This document shows, one piece after another, positions 1 through 5,827 of a stretch of DNA of 43,894 bases; position 1 is the stretch's first letter; each line of letters opens with the position of its first letter. A program made the translations under genes and the position numbers. The stretch is from a virus: the IMG/VR virus record IMGVR_UViG_3300028920_000125, positions 1 through 43,894 of that record; one strand, given 5' to 3'. Below the pieces are notes generated by a model. That model made no database searches. It was not told the DNA's origin and saw only the letters and a program-made list of their open reading frames with translations.

Positions 1-53
1 TGACAACCGGAAGCTCGGAAAACGTAAAAATTTGGGTACCGCTTTATGGTACC

Positions 54-512
54 TTGGGACTAGCCCTGGTACCACCTATCCTTGCGCTGGTAGCTATAGG
101 CTGCCTGTCAACGACCATAGAGCCCGCTCCCCGGGCGGACGGGCGGACGTACGAGGTCGCTACCCGGAAGCTATGCGGAATGACGCTGTCTAAGACCGAG
201 AGCCCGGTCCAGACCCAGACGCAGAAGGCCCGCGCGCGCGCGTCAAGTAGTTATCGATGGCTCGGTACAACCTGCGGGATCGCCGCGGTTGTCGCGTTCG
301 TTGTTGGGTATATCACGCATCTGAGGGAGGCTGCTGGCGCCGGTGTGATCCTCGGGCTGGGGTCTGTCGGGTTTATGTGGCTGTCGATTGCCGGGCTGTC
401 CTGGTGGGCTATTGCCGCGGGGCTGGGCGCGTGTATTGTAGCTGTGCTGCTACATTTCAGGCTCATCAATTTCGACATAATCCAAAAACTGCGAGATCGG
501 AACCATGACTGA
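54..512 (+). CDS. Multi-pass membrane protein, holin/lysis candidate (5' end lies across the contig junction)
   Basis: Inside the window the frame is open from the left edge, and TTG at 54 is only the first usable internal start. If the 12-base terminal repeat is collapsed, translation starts at ATG 43878, behind AAGAGGT, and the protein is 171 residues. It shows a first hydrophobic segment (LALVPPILALVAIGC), a hydrophilic stretch with the motif QTQTQK, and about three further membrane segments in the C-terminal half, ending in a charged cytoplasm-like tail. LVAIGC resembles a lipobox, but with the extended N-terminus it sits too deep for a normal lipoprotein signal. It overlaps the next membrane gene by 8 bases and follows the tail fibre and glycosyltransferase genes, a common place for lysis genes. 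Holin is an inference from topology and position only. Confidence 0.6.
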   Translation: MGLALVPPILALVAIGCLSTTIEPAPRADGRTYEVATRKLCGMTLSKTESPVQTQTQKARARASSSYRWLGTTCGIAAVVAFVVGYITHLREAAGAGVILGLGSVGFMWLSIAGLSWWAIAAGLGACIVAVLLHFRLINFDIIQKLRDRNHD

Positions 513-816
513 CGAAGAACGCGGAAAAATTGAGCATCTGTTGCCCATTTTGAAGCAGATGCAGGACATCCACGGCGTTTTGGTCGATATGTCCTCAAAA
601 CTGGAAGGCGTGTGCATCCTGGCCAAGGCTCACGAAAAGGACCTGAACGGAAACGGCCAGCCGGGCTTGAAAACGCGCCTGGATACTGTCCAGGTGACGC
701 AAGAGACGTGCCCGGCGCGAGAACGCAGCCGCCCGGCGAACATGATCGCTTACATGGCCTTGGGTCTGTCCGCCCTTGCGCTGATCGGTAGCGCTGTCGC
801 CAAGTTTTTGCAATAA
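505..816 (+). CDS. Coiled-coil protein with C-terminal membrane anchor (XhlA-like architecture)
   Basis: This 103-residue protein has a charged, helical N-terminal half (EERGKIEHLLPILKQMQDIH) and one hydrophobic segment at about residues 78-100 (MIAYMALGLSALALIGSAVA), then a short KFLQ tail. A soluble coiled coil plus a C-terminal anchor is the architecture of XhlA-type haemolysin/lysis helper proteins and of some tail-anchored phage proteins; no specific sequence motif proves either. It overlaps the preceding multi-pass membrane gene by 8 bases, suggesting translational coupling. A promoter candidate overlaps its 3' end, and the strong terminator at 857-895 closes this transcription unit. 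Confidence 0.6.
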   Translation: MTDEERGKIEHLLPILKQMQDIHGVLVDMSSKLEGVCILAKAHEKDLNGNGQPGLKTRLDTVQVTQETCPARERSRPANMIAYMALGLSALALIGSAVAKFLQ

Positions 817-836
817 GCCTCGGCTGGTGCTATAGT
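808..836 (+). promoter_or_regulatory. Sigma70-like promoter with extended -10
   Basis: TTGCAA (808-813), a 17-base spacer, and TATAGT (831-836) preceded by TGC, which is an extended -10. The predicted +1 is near 843, only about 14 bases before the terminator stem at 857, so its transcript would be about 45-50 nt unless readthrough occurs. The -35 matches consensus at four of six positions. Confidence 0.4.
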
Positions 837-856
837 ATAGTTCTATGTTTGATCCT

Positions 857-895
857 GCCTCCCGCTACTCTCCTCGGGAGGCTTTTTCATTTTTC
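857..895 (+). terminator. Strong rho-independent terminator
   Basis: GCCTCCCG (857-864) pairs perfectly with CGGGAGGC (875-882) around a 10-base loop and is followed by TTTTTCATTTTT. It closes the transcription unit that ends with the two membrane genes and insulates the early promoter at 929-957. Confidence 0.9.
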
Positions 896-900
896 TGCAA

Positions 901-964
901 AAATACGCCAAAAAAGAGCAGAACGCCCTTGAAATGTACCTCGAAATGGCGTATATTGTAGGTA
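901..964 (+). promoter_or_regulatory. Early promoter copy 1 with inverted operator half-sites; +1 on the start codon
   Basis: TTGAAA (929-934), a spacer of exactly 17 bases, and TATATT (952-957), then six bases and the ATG at 964. With the usual spacing, +1 is the A of that ATG, so the message would be leaderless. The half-site ATACGCCA (903-910) is repeated inverted as TGGCGTAT (947-954), overlapping the -10, as expected for a repressor or activator operator. The same arrangement recurs at 7614-7676. Confidence 0.8.
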
Positions 965-1356
965 TGGAAAGAGCAACCACAACTTGCGAGCCGACCGACG
1001 ACGGAGTGAATGTCGTCGGAAATGAAGTGCTCGCCGCGATGAGCCGCGGCGGTCATCCGACCGTGCCACGACAGGTCAAGGTGTTTTTCTTCGAAACCGA
1101 CGACGGTTTCGAAAAGGGATGCTGCGACGTCGTGGGAAACAGCGCGGTTATTCGTGTGAGTACCCGCAATGGCGATGGTTCTGCAATGGCGACGTCGCAC
1201 ATTGTCGAATTTCTTGCCCACGAACTGTGTCACGCGTTCGATGGGCTAGAATTTGATTTTTCCGCACAGTACGCGGAACGCCGCCAGGAAAAACTGGCTC
1301 GTCGCATCGGCGCGAAGGTTGCGAGAAGGTTTCGCAGAAAACGATTCACACTCTAG
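964..1356 (+). CDS. HExxH putative zinc metallopeptidase-like protein, first early gene
   Basis: This 130-residue protein has the zinc-binding signature HELCH at residues 86-90 in the context HIVEFLAHELCHAFD, the classic metallopeptidase helix, and a very basic C-terminus (RRFRRKR). The two His residues would bind zinc and the Glu would activate water. A third ligand is not obvious; Glu or His residues downstream (AQYAERRQEK) are candidates. The frame extends upstream to 934, but ATG 964 is chosen because the promoter's predicted +1 falls on it and because its first codons (MER-TTT) match the gene behind the second promoter copy at 7676. No Shine-Dalgarno sequence precedes it. As the first-transcribed gene it may act on a host protein; that is inference. 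Confidence 0.75.
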   Translation: MERATTTCEPTDDGVNVVGNEVLAAMSRGGHPTVPRQVKVFFFETDDGFEKGCCDVVGNSAVIRVSTRNGDGSAMATSHIVEFLAHELCHAFDGLEFDFSAQYAERRQEKLARRIGAKVARRFRRKRFTL

Positions 1357-1366
1357 GAGAGAGACC

Positions 1367-1576
1367 ATGACAACCAAGATCAGCGTCGCTGAGATCGCAA
1401 ACAAATGCGGACTTAGCGAGCCGATGCCTGAAGAAAACTTGACCGATTGGGCATTGAATGCCCTTATCTACGTCGAGACAAGAACAGTAGGCGAGGCTGA
1501 ACTAGGATTCGCCTACGAGGCGTCCCAAACTTTCGGGAAATGGTTTGACGACCATTTCGACATCGTCGCAAAGTAA
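1367..1576 (+). CDS. Small acidic hypothetical protein
   Basis: This 69-residue acidic protein starts at ATG 1367 behind AGGAGAGAGACC, a start context shared with several other genes here (ATGACAACCAAG). No family is recognised. The composition suggests a compact helical soluble protein (VAEIANKCGL, ENLTDWALNALIYVE). It lies 10 bases after the HExxH gene in the same early operon and is followed by three more unknowns of similar size. Confidence 0.7.
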   Translation: MTTKISVAEIANKCGLSEPMPEENLTDWALNALIYVETRTVGEAELGFAYEASQTFGKWFDDHFDIVAK

Positions 1577-1592
1577 ATACGGAGTGAAGACC

Positions 1593-1913
1593 ATGACAAC
1601 CATCGAGAAACGCCTCCACGAAATCGCAGCCGCCGGTTGCGGGATTGTCACCGACGACGCCGGAAACGGATGCGCCGGTCCCGCGTACCTGGACGCCGAG
1701 ACGCTCTCGGACATGCTTGGATCTGGCGCGTTTTCAGACGCCACGATCGAAACCGACTTTTACACAAATGAAGCCATCTGCGAAACGGGCCGGGCTCAGT
1801 ACGCGTTTGAATCGCTTGGGATGGCCGATCAGTTTGCCGGAACCGACTGGATCCAAGTCAGCCTGCGGTCCAACTCGCAGGGCTGGAGCCAAGTTGGCTG
1901 GATCTGGAACTAA
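1593..1913 (+). CDS. Hypothetical protein of the early operon
   Basis: This 106-residue acidic protein starts at ATG 1593, preceded by GGAGTGAAGACC, the same leader that precedes the next gene at 1955. No catalytic motif or membrane segment is visible. The C-terminal part is aromatic-rich (GTDWIQVSLRSNSQGWSQVGWIWN) and looks like a folded beta-rich domain. Overlapping frames in this stretch lack ribosome binding sites and were treated as shadows. Confidence 0.7.
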   Translation: MTTIEKRLHEIAAAGCGIVTDDAGNGCAGPAYLDAETLSDMLGSGAFSDATIETDFYTNEAICETGRAQYAFESLGMADQFAGTDWIQVSLRSNSQGWSQVGWIWN

Positions 1914-1954
1914 AGGAAGCCACGAAGGCAAGCCTAACAAATGGAGTGAAGACC

Positions 1955-2314
1955 ATGATCTTAAACCTCACCCAGCACGCCGCCAGCCCCGAGCAAATCG
2001 AAGCAGGGGTAATCGAGCCCAAGAACAAGGAGGCCGTCAAAAGCCTCCTCACCTTCAAGACCCTGCCAACGGTGACTGATGTCGCCGAAAGAGCAGGGAA
2101 GCTGGCGATAATCGCCAGCGAAAGCGGATGCAAGTCCGCAATGATCGGCGGTGCCCCGTTCTTAATGGGGGCCCTTCAAGAAACCCTCGCTGGCTTCGGA
2201 GTTAATCCCGTCTACGCGTTTTCTCAACGCGAGAGCGTCGACCAGACGCAGGCGGACGGTAGCGTTCGCAAGGTCGCCGTGTTCCGCCACCTCGGATTCG
2301 TGGAGGTGAACTGA
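1955..2314 (+). CDS. Conserved phage/mobile-element protein of the NLTQH family (possible nucleotide-binding Rossmann-like protein)
   Basis: This 119-residue protein has an N-terminal NLTQHAASPEQIEAGV, a central AMIGGAPFLM and a C-terminal YAFSQRES...GSVRK...FRHLGFVEV. I recognise this pattern as a widespread small phage and conjugative-element protein annotated as hypothetical. Predicted alternation (short strand, H/Q near the N-terminus, Gly-rich turn, helix, strand) fits a Rossmann-like fold. The NxTQHxxxxEQ start loosely recalls CRISPR-accessory Csx20-like proteins, but I cannot show homology. Start ATG 1955 is chosen over GTG 1946 because GGAG sits 8-11 bases upstream. It is coupled to the next gene by an ATGA overlap. 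Confidence 0.75.
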   Translation: MILNLTQHAASPEQIEAGVIEPKNKEAVKSLLTFKTLPTVTDVAERAGKLAIIASESGCKSAMIGGAPFLMGALQETLAGFGVNPVYAFSQRESVDQTQADGSVRKVAVFRHLGFVEVN

Positions 2315-2739
2315 TGAAGACCATGACCTCCAACGAGATGAAAGCCTTGCTTGAAAGCAAGGGCCTCGCCGTCCACACGCTGAAGTGGACGCACAGCTAC
2401 CGCGGAGGGGCGACGTTTATCGCCTGCCCCAAGGCGGACTTCGGGGATGCTATCCCCACCGAAGAGCACGGGATAACCGTGCGCCCGTTCCCGTCGACCA
2501 CGTTCGACGGAACGGGTTACGACGGCCGCGGGCGCCGCGGCGAATGGTTCGCCGTCACCCTGGCAGAAGAGAGCGATGAGGACGCCGTATTCTTGACCGC
2601 TGACGACGGATGGGAAGGGGTTGAGGGCGCCAAGACCCTGTGCTCCGACAGGGACTCAACGTGGAGCCTTGTGCCGTGCAGGCTCGCCCAAGAAGCCCCA
2701 GAGGAGGCCTGGAATAGCCTCGCAGGGCTCTTTGAGTAA
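2314..2739 (+). CDS. Hypothetical acidic protein
   Basis: This 141-residue acidic protein overlaps the upstream stop codon (ATGA), so translation is coupled. It has an N-terminal helix (SNEMKALLESKGL) followed by a beta-rich, Gly- and Asp-rich middle (STTFDGTGYDGRGRRGEWFAV) and a Trp-rich C-terminus. I do not recognise a family and see no catalytic motif. A GC-rich UUCG hairpin follows its stop codon. Confidence 0.7.
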   Translation: MKTMTSNEMKALLESKGLAVHTLKWTHSYRGGATFIACPKADFGDAIPTEEHGITVRPFPSTTFDGTGYDGRGRRGEWFAVTLAEESDEDAVFLTADDGWEGVEGAKTLCSDRDSTWSLVPCRLAQEAPEEAWNSLAGLFE

Positions 2740-2748
2740 CTTCACTCC

Positions 2749-2775
2749 AGCCCCCTTCGGGGGGCTTCTACCTTA
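2749..2775 (+). terminator. UUCG-tetraloop hairpin, partial terminator or processing site
   Basis: AGCCCCC (2749-2755) pairs with GGGGGCT (2760-2766) around TTCG and is followed by the weak U-tract TCTACCTT. It is very stable but lacks a full U run, so attenuation or 3'-end protection is as likely as full termination. Confidence 0.5.
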
Positions 2776-2787
2776 AAGGAGAGGACC

Positions 2788-2982
2788 ATGACCAACACAA
2801 TCACAATCACACGCCCACCCCTAGTGCCAACCGTCGCCAGCAAATGGCTGCGCCGGACCTTGCCGGTCGCGTTGCCGGTTGCCGAGGTCCGCAACGTCGC
2901 GGGGGGCAAAGGTTTTGTGGCAAATCTCGCCACAGAGAAAGCTTCGCCGGCAAAAACCCAAACCCAAAAAATAGAGGTATGA
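2788..2982 (+). CDS. Small basic hypothetical protein with KTQTQK tail
   Basis: This 64-residue protein starts at ATG 2788 behind AAAGGAGAGG. It is rich in Pro, Val and Ala with scattered basic residues and ends KTQTQKIEV. The TQTQK coding module recurs in the membrane gene at 54-512 and, untranslated, after the stop at 9200. No fold or function is recognised. Confidence 0.6.
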   Translation: MTNTITITRPPLVPTVASKWLRRTLPVALPVAEVRNVAGGKGFVANLATEKASPAKTQTQKIEV

Positions 2983-2983
2983 T

Positions 2984-3136
2984 ATGAGGAAAAGGCAAGT
3001 CCACGCGTCAATCGACGAAGAAACCAAAGCCAAGCTCAAAAAGCTGGCAAAACGTGAGAACCGGAGCTTATCTGGCCAGCTTCGCCATCTCATCAAGCGT
3101 GCGCTGATGGCCGTCAGCGAGTCAAAAGGAGAGTAG
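2984..3136 (+). CDS. Ribbon-helix-helix (CopG/Arc-type) DNA-binding protein
   Basis: This 50-residue gene is preceded by AGAGGT. The protein begins with a short basic strand (RKRQVHASI), then helix one (DEETKAKLKKLAKREN), the turn RSLSG, and helix two (QLRHLIKRALMAV), the layout of a minimal ribbon-helix-helix dimer in which the strand reads the DNA. Such proteins repress phage or plasmid promoters. Plausible targets are the inverted half-sites at the two early promoters or the perfect palindromes at 15480-15493 and 24020-24036, but target assignment is inference. It is flanked by unknown small genes in the same operon. Confidence 0.75.
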   Translation: MRKRQVHASIDEETKAKLKKLAKRENRSLSGQLRHLIKRALMAVSESKGE

Positions 3137-3139
3137 GGC

Positions 3140-3358
3140 ATGAACTGGATTGAGAATCACCTGCTAATCCTGGTGGTGCTGACATGCGTAGCGTGGATTG
3201 CCGGGCTCGCATCTATCGCGCTGAACACACTGTGCAAAAAAGTGGGCTATAAGCTCATCACTTTCATCCCACTATGTGGCAGCGCCGCTGCGTTTGTGGG
3301 CTTGGTGGTAGCCTGTATCATCAGCATTGTCCTGAAAATCACACACGTGCAGGGATAG
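3140..3358 (+). CDS. Small two-span membrane protein
   Basis: This 72-residue protein has hydrophobic segments at about residues 8-29 (LLILVVLTCVAWIAGLASIA) and 42-66 (FIPLCGSAAAFVGLVVACII), with a short basic loop (CKKVGYK) between them and a tiny polar C-terminus. Shine-Dalgarno GGAGAG lies 8 bases upstream, overlapping the end of the ribbon-helix-helix gene. Two-span small proteins can be holins or superinfection-exclusion proteins. Its place in an early operon, far from other lysis genes, argues mildly against holin. Confidence 0.65.
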   Translation: MNWIENHLLILVVLTCVAWIAGLASIALNTLCKKVGYKLITFIPLCGSAAAFVGLVVACIISIVLKITHVQG

Positions 3359-3360
3359 CC

Positions 3361-3615
3361 ATGAGCATCAAATCCTACGTAAGGCAGCCAGGTGCGACTA
3401 TCCGAAAACTCCGCACAGCTTACGGCAAGGCGCGTCTACTGGTCGACGTCCTCGAATCCGACGGCAGCCCGGCGCAAGCCGAGGCGCGTCAGCGGATGTA
3501 CGAGCTATTAGACCAACTTCGCGAACACGACCCGGACTTCCACGAGGCAATTGAAGCCTACATGGAAGAAGACGTCCGGCAATTCAACGAAATGCTGGAG
3601 CATGGCGTCATATAG
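3361..3615 (+). CDS. Small helical hypothetical protein
   Basis: This 84-residue acidic protein starts at ATG 3361, two bases after the previous stop, behind AGGGAT. It is almost entirely helical and charged (ARLLVDVLESDGSPAQAEAR, MYELLDQLREHDPDFHEAIE) without Cys or membrane segments. No family is recognised. A perfect GGCCGC-type palindrome follows its stop codon. Confidence 0.65.
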   Translation: MSIKSYVRQPGATIRKLRTAYGKARLLVDVLESDGSPAQAEARQRMYELLDQLREHDPDFHEAIEAYMEEDVRQFNEMLEHGVI

Positions 3616-3616
3616 G

Positions 3617-3632
3617 AGGCCGCTGGCGGCCT
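3617..3632. promoter_or_regulatory. Perfect GC-rich palindrome after a stop codon
   Basis: AGGCCGC (3617-3623) and GCGGCCT (3626-3632) are perfect inverted arms around TG. There is no U-tract, so it is not a canonical terminator. It may stabilise the 3' end of the upstream message or act as a binding site. Confidence 0.35.
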
Positions 3633-3664
3633 GAGCGAGGACAAGGGCCTCCAGCCTTAACATC

Positions 3665-3742
3665 ATGAAGGCGATTTTACAACGGATATGGGAATGGCTC
3701 ATTCGCGACTTCCCACACCACCAAGGAGGCTGTCAGAAATGA
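3665..3742 (+). CDS. Possible 25-residue amphipathic peptide
   Basis: ATG 3665 opens a 25-codon frame (MKAILQRIWEWLIRDFPHHQ then GGCQK) whose stop overlaps the start of the zinc-ribbon gene (ATGA). The N-terminal 16 residues are amphipathic and Trp-rich. No good Shine-Dalgarno sequence is visible, so it may be fortuitous. If translated, it would couple the next gene. Confidence 0.25.
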   Translation: MKAILQRIWEWLIRDFPHHQGGCQK

Positions 3743-3927
3743 GTAACGAATGCGGAGGCGTTCTGTGCCAACTGTGCAAGGAATCGCCGGTCGTTATCTA
3801 CGGTGAAAAGCTGTGCGTCGAATGCGCGGAGAAGGCTAAGAGGTGCCGCGTATGCCAGGAGCCCGGCAAGGACCTGTGCGATACGTGCCTCGCCGTGATG
3901 CGCGGCGACCGGAGTGTGATGAAGTGA
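3739..3927 (+). CDS. Four-CxxC zinc-ribbon protein
   Basis: This 62-residue protein contains four CxxC pairs (CQLC, CVEC, CRVC, CDTC), enough for two treble-clef or ribbon zinc sites. ATG 3739 is preferred over the upstream ATG at 3688 because AAGGAGG lies just upstream and because the Cys-rich domain begins here. It overlaps the NinB-like gene by four bases (GTGA). It may be a small nucleic-acid or protein adaptor working with the recombination genes; this is inferred from position. Confidence 0.75.
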   Translation: MSNECGGVLCQLCKESPVVIYGEKLCVECAEKAKRCRVCQEPGKDLCDTCLAVMRGDRSVMK

Positions 3928-4337
3928 AGCTCAACCTAGAAACCGAACACGACCGGAACAAGGCCGCTGAATACCTCGCAACGCTCACAAAGCGCAAGGC
4001 GTTCATCGAGCTGAAAGAGGTAAAGAAAAGCAGGACCAACCGCCAGAACGCCTATTTACATGCAATGATAGCCGAATGGGCAATGCAAGCAGGCTACACG
4101 CTGGAGGAAATGAAATACGCCATCAAGGCGGCGCTCGGATACACGTACGAAAAGAAGGGCGTTGTGATGTACCGTCCAACGTCCGCGATGGACAGCGGCG
4201 AACTGACAACCTTCATCGACAAGATGCGCATGCTGTCCGCAGAATACGGCGTGGATCTGATGAGCGCCGAGCAGTTTGAGCGCGGCGGCTGGAAGGACAT
4301 CGAGAAACGAAAACAGGCCATGAAGGCCTACCTATAG
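3924..4337 (+). CDS. ninB: NinB/Orf-like recombination mediator
   Basis: This 137-residue protein carries the NinB-type signature: RTNRQNAYLHAMIAEWA near residue 38, then EEMKYAIKAALGY, and ELTTFIDKMRMLSAEYGVDL near the C-terminus. Lambda NinB (Orf) binds single-stranded DNA and helps load annealing proteins past SSB. Start GTG 3924 overlaps the upstream stop (GTGA); an upstream extension to 3843 would overlap the zinc-ribbon gene fully and has no ribosome binding site. The next genes are a Rad52-like annealing protein and an SSB-like protein, which fits a recombination module. Confidence 0.75.
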   Translation: MKLNLETEHDRNKAAEYLATLTKRKAFIELKEVKKSRTNRQNAYLHAMIAEWAMQAGYTLEEMKYAIKAALGYTYEKKGVVMYRPTSAMDSGELTTFIDKMRMLSAEYGVDLMSAEQFERGGWKDIEKRKQAMKAYL

Positions 4338-4346
4338 GAGAGAACC

Positions 4347-4973
4347 ATGGTCAACCTAGAACACTGGAACGCACTATGCAGACCGCCGGAAGGCGCGTTG
4401 AAACAGATCAAGGGCGGCAGGCTCAAGGGCATGACCGACATCAACCCCCAATGGCGCTACAAGGTAATGACCGAGCACTTTGGGCCGGTCGGCATTGGCT
4501 GGGCGTTCGAGATCGTGCGGACTTGGTGCGAAGGCGCTACGGACGAAGTATGCGCCTTTGCTGAGATCAAGCTCTTCATCAAGCACGACGGCGAGTGGTC
4601 GCAACCTATTCCTGGAATGGGGGGCTCAAAGCTACTGGCCCAGGAAACCAACGGGCGACACGTATCGGATGAGTGCTTCAAGATGGCTGTCACCGACGCG
4701 TTGAGCGTAGCGATGAAGACGGTCGGCGTTGCTGCTGACATCTATGCAGGCTTCTTCGACGGCTCAAAGTACACAGTTGCCCCGCCCAACGAACAGCATC
4801 AGCAACAGCAGCAACAGCAGCCGGACCCTAAGCAGGATGATGCGGCGTTCAAGGCGGCGGAGAAGCTGCTGAGCGCCAAACAGCAGGCACTGGCCCCAGA
4901 GCAGTTGGACTGGTGCATCGCAAATATCCAGCAATTCCCGCAGGACGTAATCGACTACCTCAACAAATTCTAG
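4347..4973 (+). CDS. Rad52-superfamily single-strand annealing protein (phage recombinase)
   Basis: This 208-residue protein has an N-terminal region typical of phage Rad52-like annealing proteins: LKQIKGGRLKGMTDINPQWR, then HFGPVGIGWAFEIV, a beta-strand block with FAEIKLFIK, and SDECFKMAVTDALSVAMKTV with VGVAADIYAG. These proteins form rings on single-stranded DNA and anneal complementary strands during phage recombination and replication. A Gln-rich linker (HQQQQQQQP) separates the core from a short helical tail (residues ~165-208). It starts at ATG 4347 behind AGGAGAG. NinB-like and SSB-like neighbours support the role. Confidence 0.8.
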   Translation: MVNLEHWNALCRPPEGALKQIKGGRLKGMTDINPQWRYKVMTEHFGPVGIGWAFEIVRTWCEGATDEVCAFAEIKLFIKHDGEWSQPIPGMGGSKLLAQETNGRHVSDECFKMAVTDALSVAMKTVGVAADIYAGFFDGSKYTVAPPNEQHQQQQQQQPDPKQDDAAFKAAEKLLSAKQQALAPEQLDWCIANIQQFPQDVIDYLNKF

Positions 4974-4982
4974 GAGATAATC

Positions 4983-5648
4983 ATGGCCGAATACCCGTCA
5001 GAAGACGAAATGTGGCTGGAAGAAGAAACCGATGTGCGTTATCAAGACAGCCCATACCAACGTGGTTCTTATCTCAGGAACAAAGCTGACGAGTACGAAG
5101 ACATGGACTACAACGAGCAGCTGAGGCGGTTTAACGACCCGCATGGATTGACGACTACTGACGTATTTTACGTAAGGACCCCAAAAAAGGAGATAATCAT
5201 GGCAGACCCCACATTCCCAGATGGAATCCGCGTGTACGCGCCAAACGACCGCGCGCCGGACTATGTCATCGCCGATCTAGTGATCAACGTCCAGCAGTTC
5301 GAGCAGTACATGCGTGCAGCTCACGTCCAGGGCGAGCTGCGCCTGGAGTTAAAGCGCTCAAAGAAAGGCAACCTGTACCTGCAGGTCGACGACTGGCGCC
5401 CAAAACCTCGCACGTACGACCCGGACGAACGCCCGCAACGCACGTACAATCCCAAGGCGGGCCCGCCATTTCCGCCAAGCCGCTGCCCATCGCCGCCTCC
5501 CCCAGTTTCCACACGTCGCGCGCCAGAAGAGCCGCCCGGCTATTACCCCGGCTCTGGTCTAGGGGCCAACGGCGCAGAAATAAACCCGCCGGATGTGATT
5601 CCCGGGCTTGAGTGCAACGATGACGAAATCGACTCAATCCGATTTTGA
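4983..5648 (+). CDS. SSB-like protein: OB-like core, Pro-rich linker, acidic tip ending in Phe; internal start likely
   Basis: This is a 221-codon frame. Residues 1-72 are acidic and low-complexity; residues 73-140 form a compact beta-rich domain (GIRVYAPNDRAPDYVIADLV, LRLELKRSKKGNLYLQVDDW); residues ~145-195 are Pro-rich; and the end is NDDEIDSIRF. A core, a flexible linker and an acidic tip ending in an aromatic residue is the architecture of bacterial and phage SSBs, whose tip recruits partners. ATG 5199 (residue 73) has its own AGGAGATAATC leader, identical to that of ATG 4983, so a 149-residue short form is likely. It sits directly after the annealing protein. The OB fold is inferred. 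Confidence 0.6.
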   Translation: MAEYPSEDEMWLEEETDVRYQDSPYQRGSYLRNKADEYEDMDYNEQLRRFNDPHGLTTTDVFYVRTPKKEIIMADPTFPDGIRVYAPNDRAPDYVIADLVINVQQFEQYMRAAHVQGELRLELKRSKKGNLYLQVDDWRPKPRTYDPDERPQRTYNPKAGPPFPPSRCPSPPPPVSTRRAPEEPPGYYPGSGLGANGAEINPPDVIPGLECNDDEIDSIRF

Positions 5649-5827
5649 TGAAACGCAAACACGCAATCAAATGCGCCGACTGCCAGAACTGGCCTACCGA
5701 GAAACAGTACTGGCAACAACGAGCAGGACACTGCCCGGTCGATGGTAAATACAGATGGCCGCAATGGCTTAGATACTGCCCGAACTACCAAAAACGCGAG
5801 GAAGACAATGAACCAACCAACATATGA
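5648..5827 (+). CDS. Small Cys-containing basic protein
   Basis: This 59-residue protein's ATG overlaps the previous stop codon. Four cysteines (CADC, then single Cys in GHCPVDG and RYCPNYQ) could form one zinc site. Trp/Tyr/Gln-rich spacing (NWPTEKQYWQQ) resembles small phage zinc-finger proteins of unknown role. No family assignment is made. Confidence 0.6.
   Translation: MKRKHAIKCADCQNWPTEKQYWQQRAGHCPVDGKYRWPQWLRYCPNYQKREEDNEPTNI

Noticed and set aside
46-60. ATG at 46 as the start of the first gene
   Set aside because: It reads MVPWD and stops at once; the membrane protein frame instead extends left of the window and starts at 43878 after joining the ends.
1645-2079. 144-codon plus-strand frame across two small genes
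   Set aside because: Arg/Pro/Ser-rich shadow translation without a ribosome binding site; the genes at 1593 and 1955 have conserved leaders.
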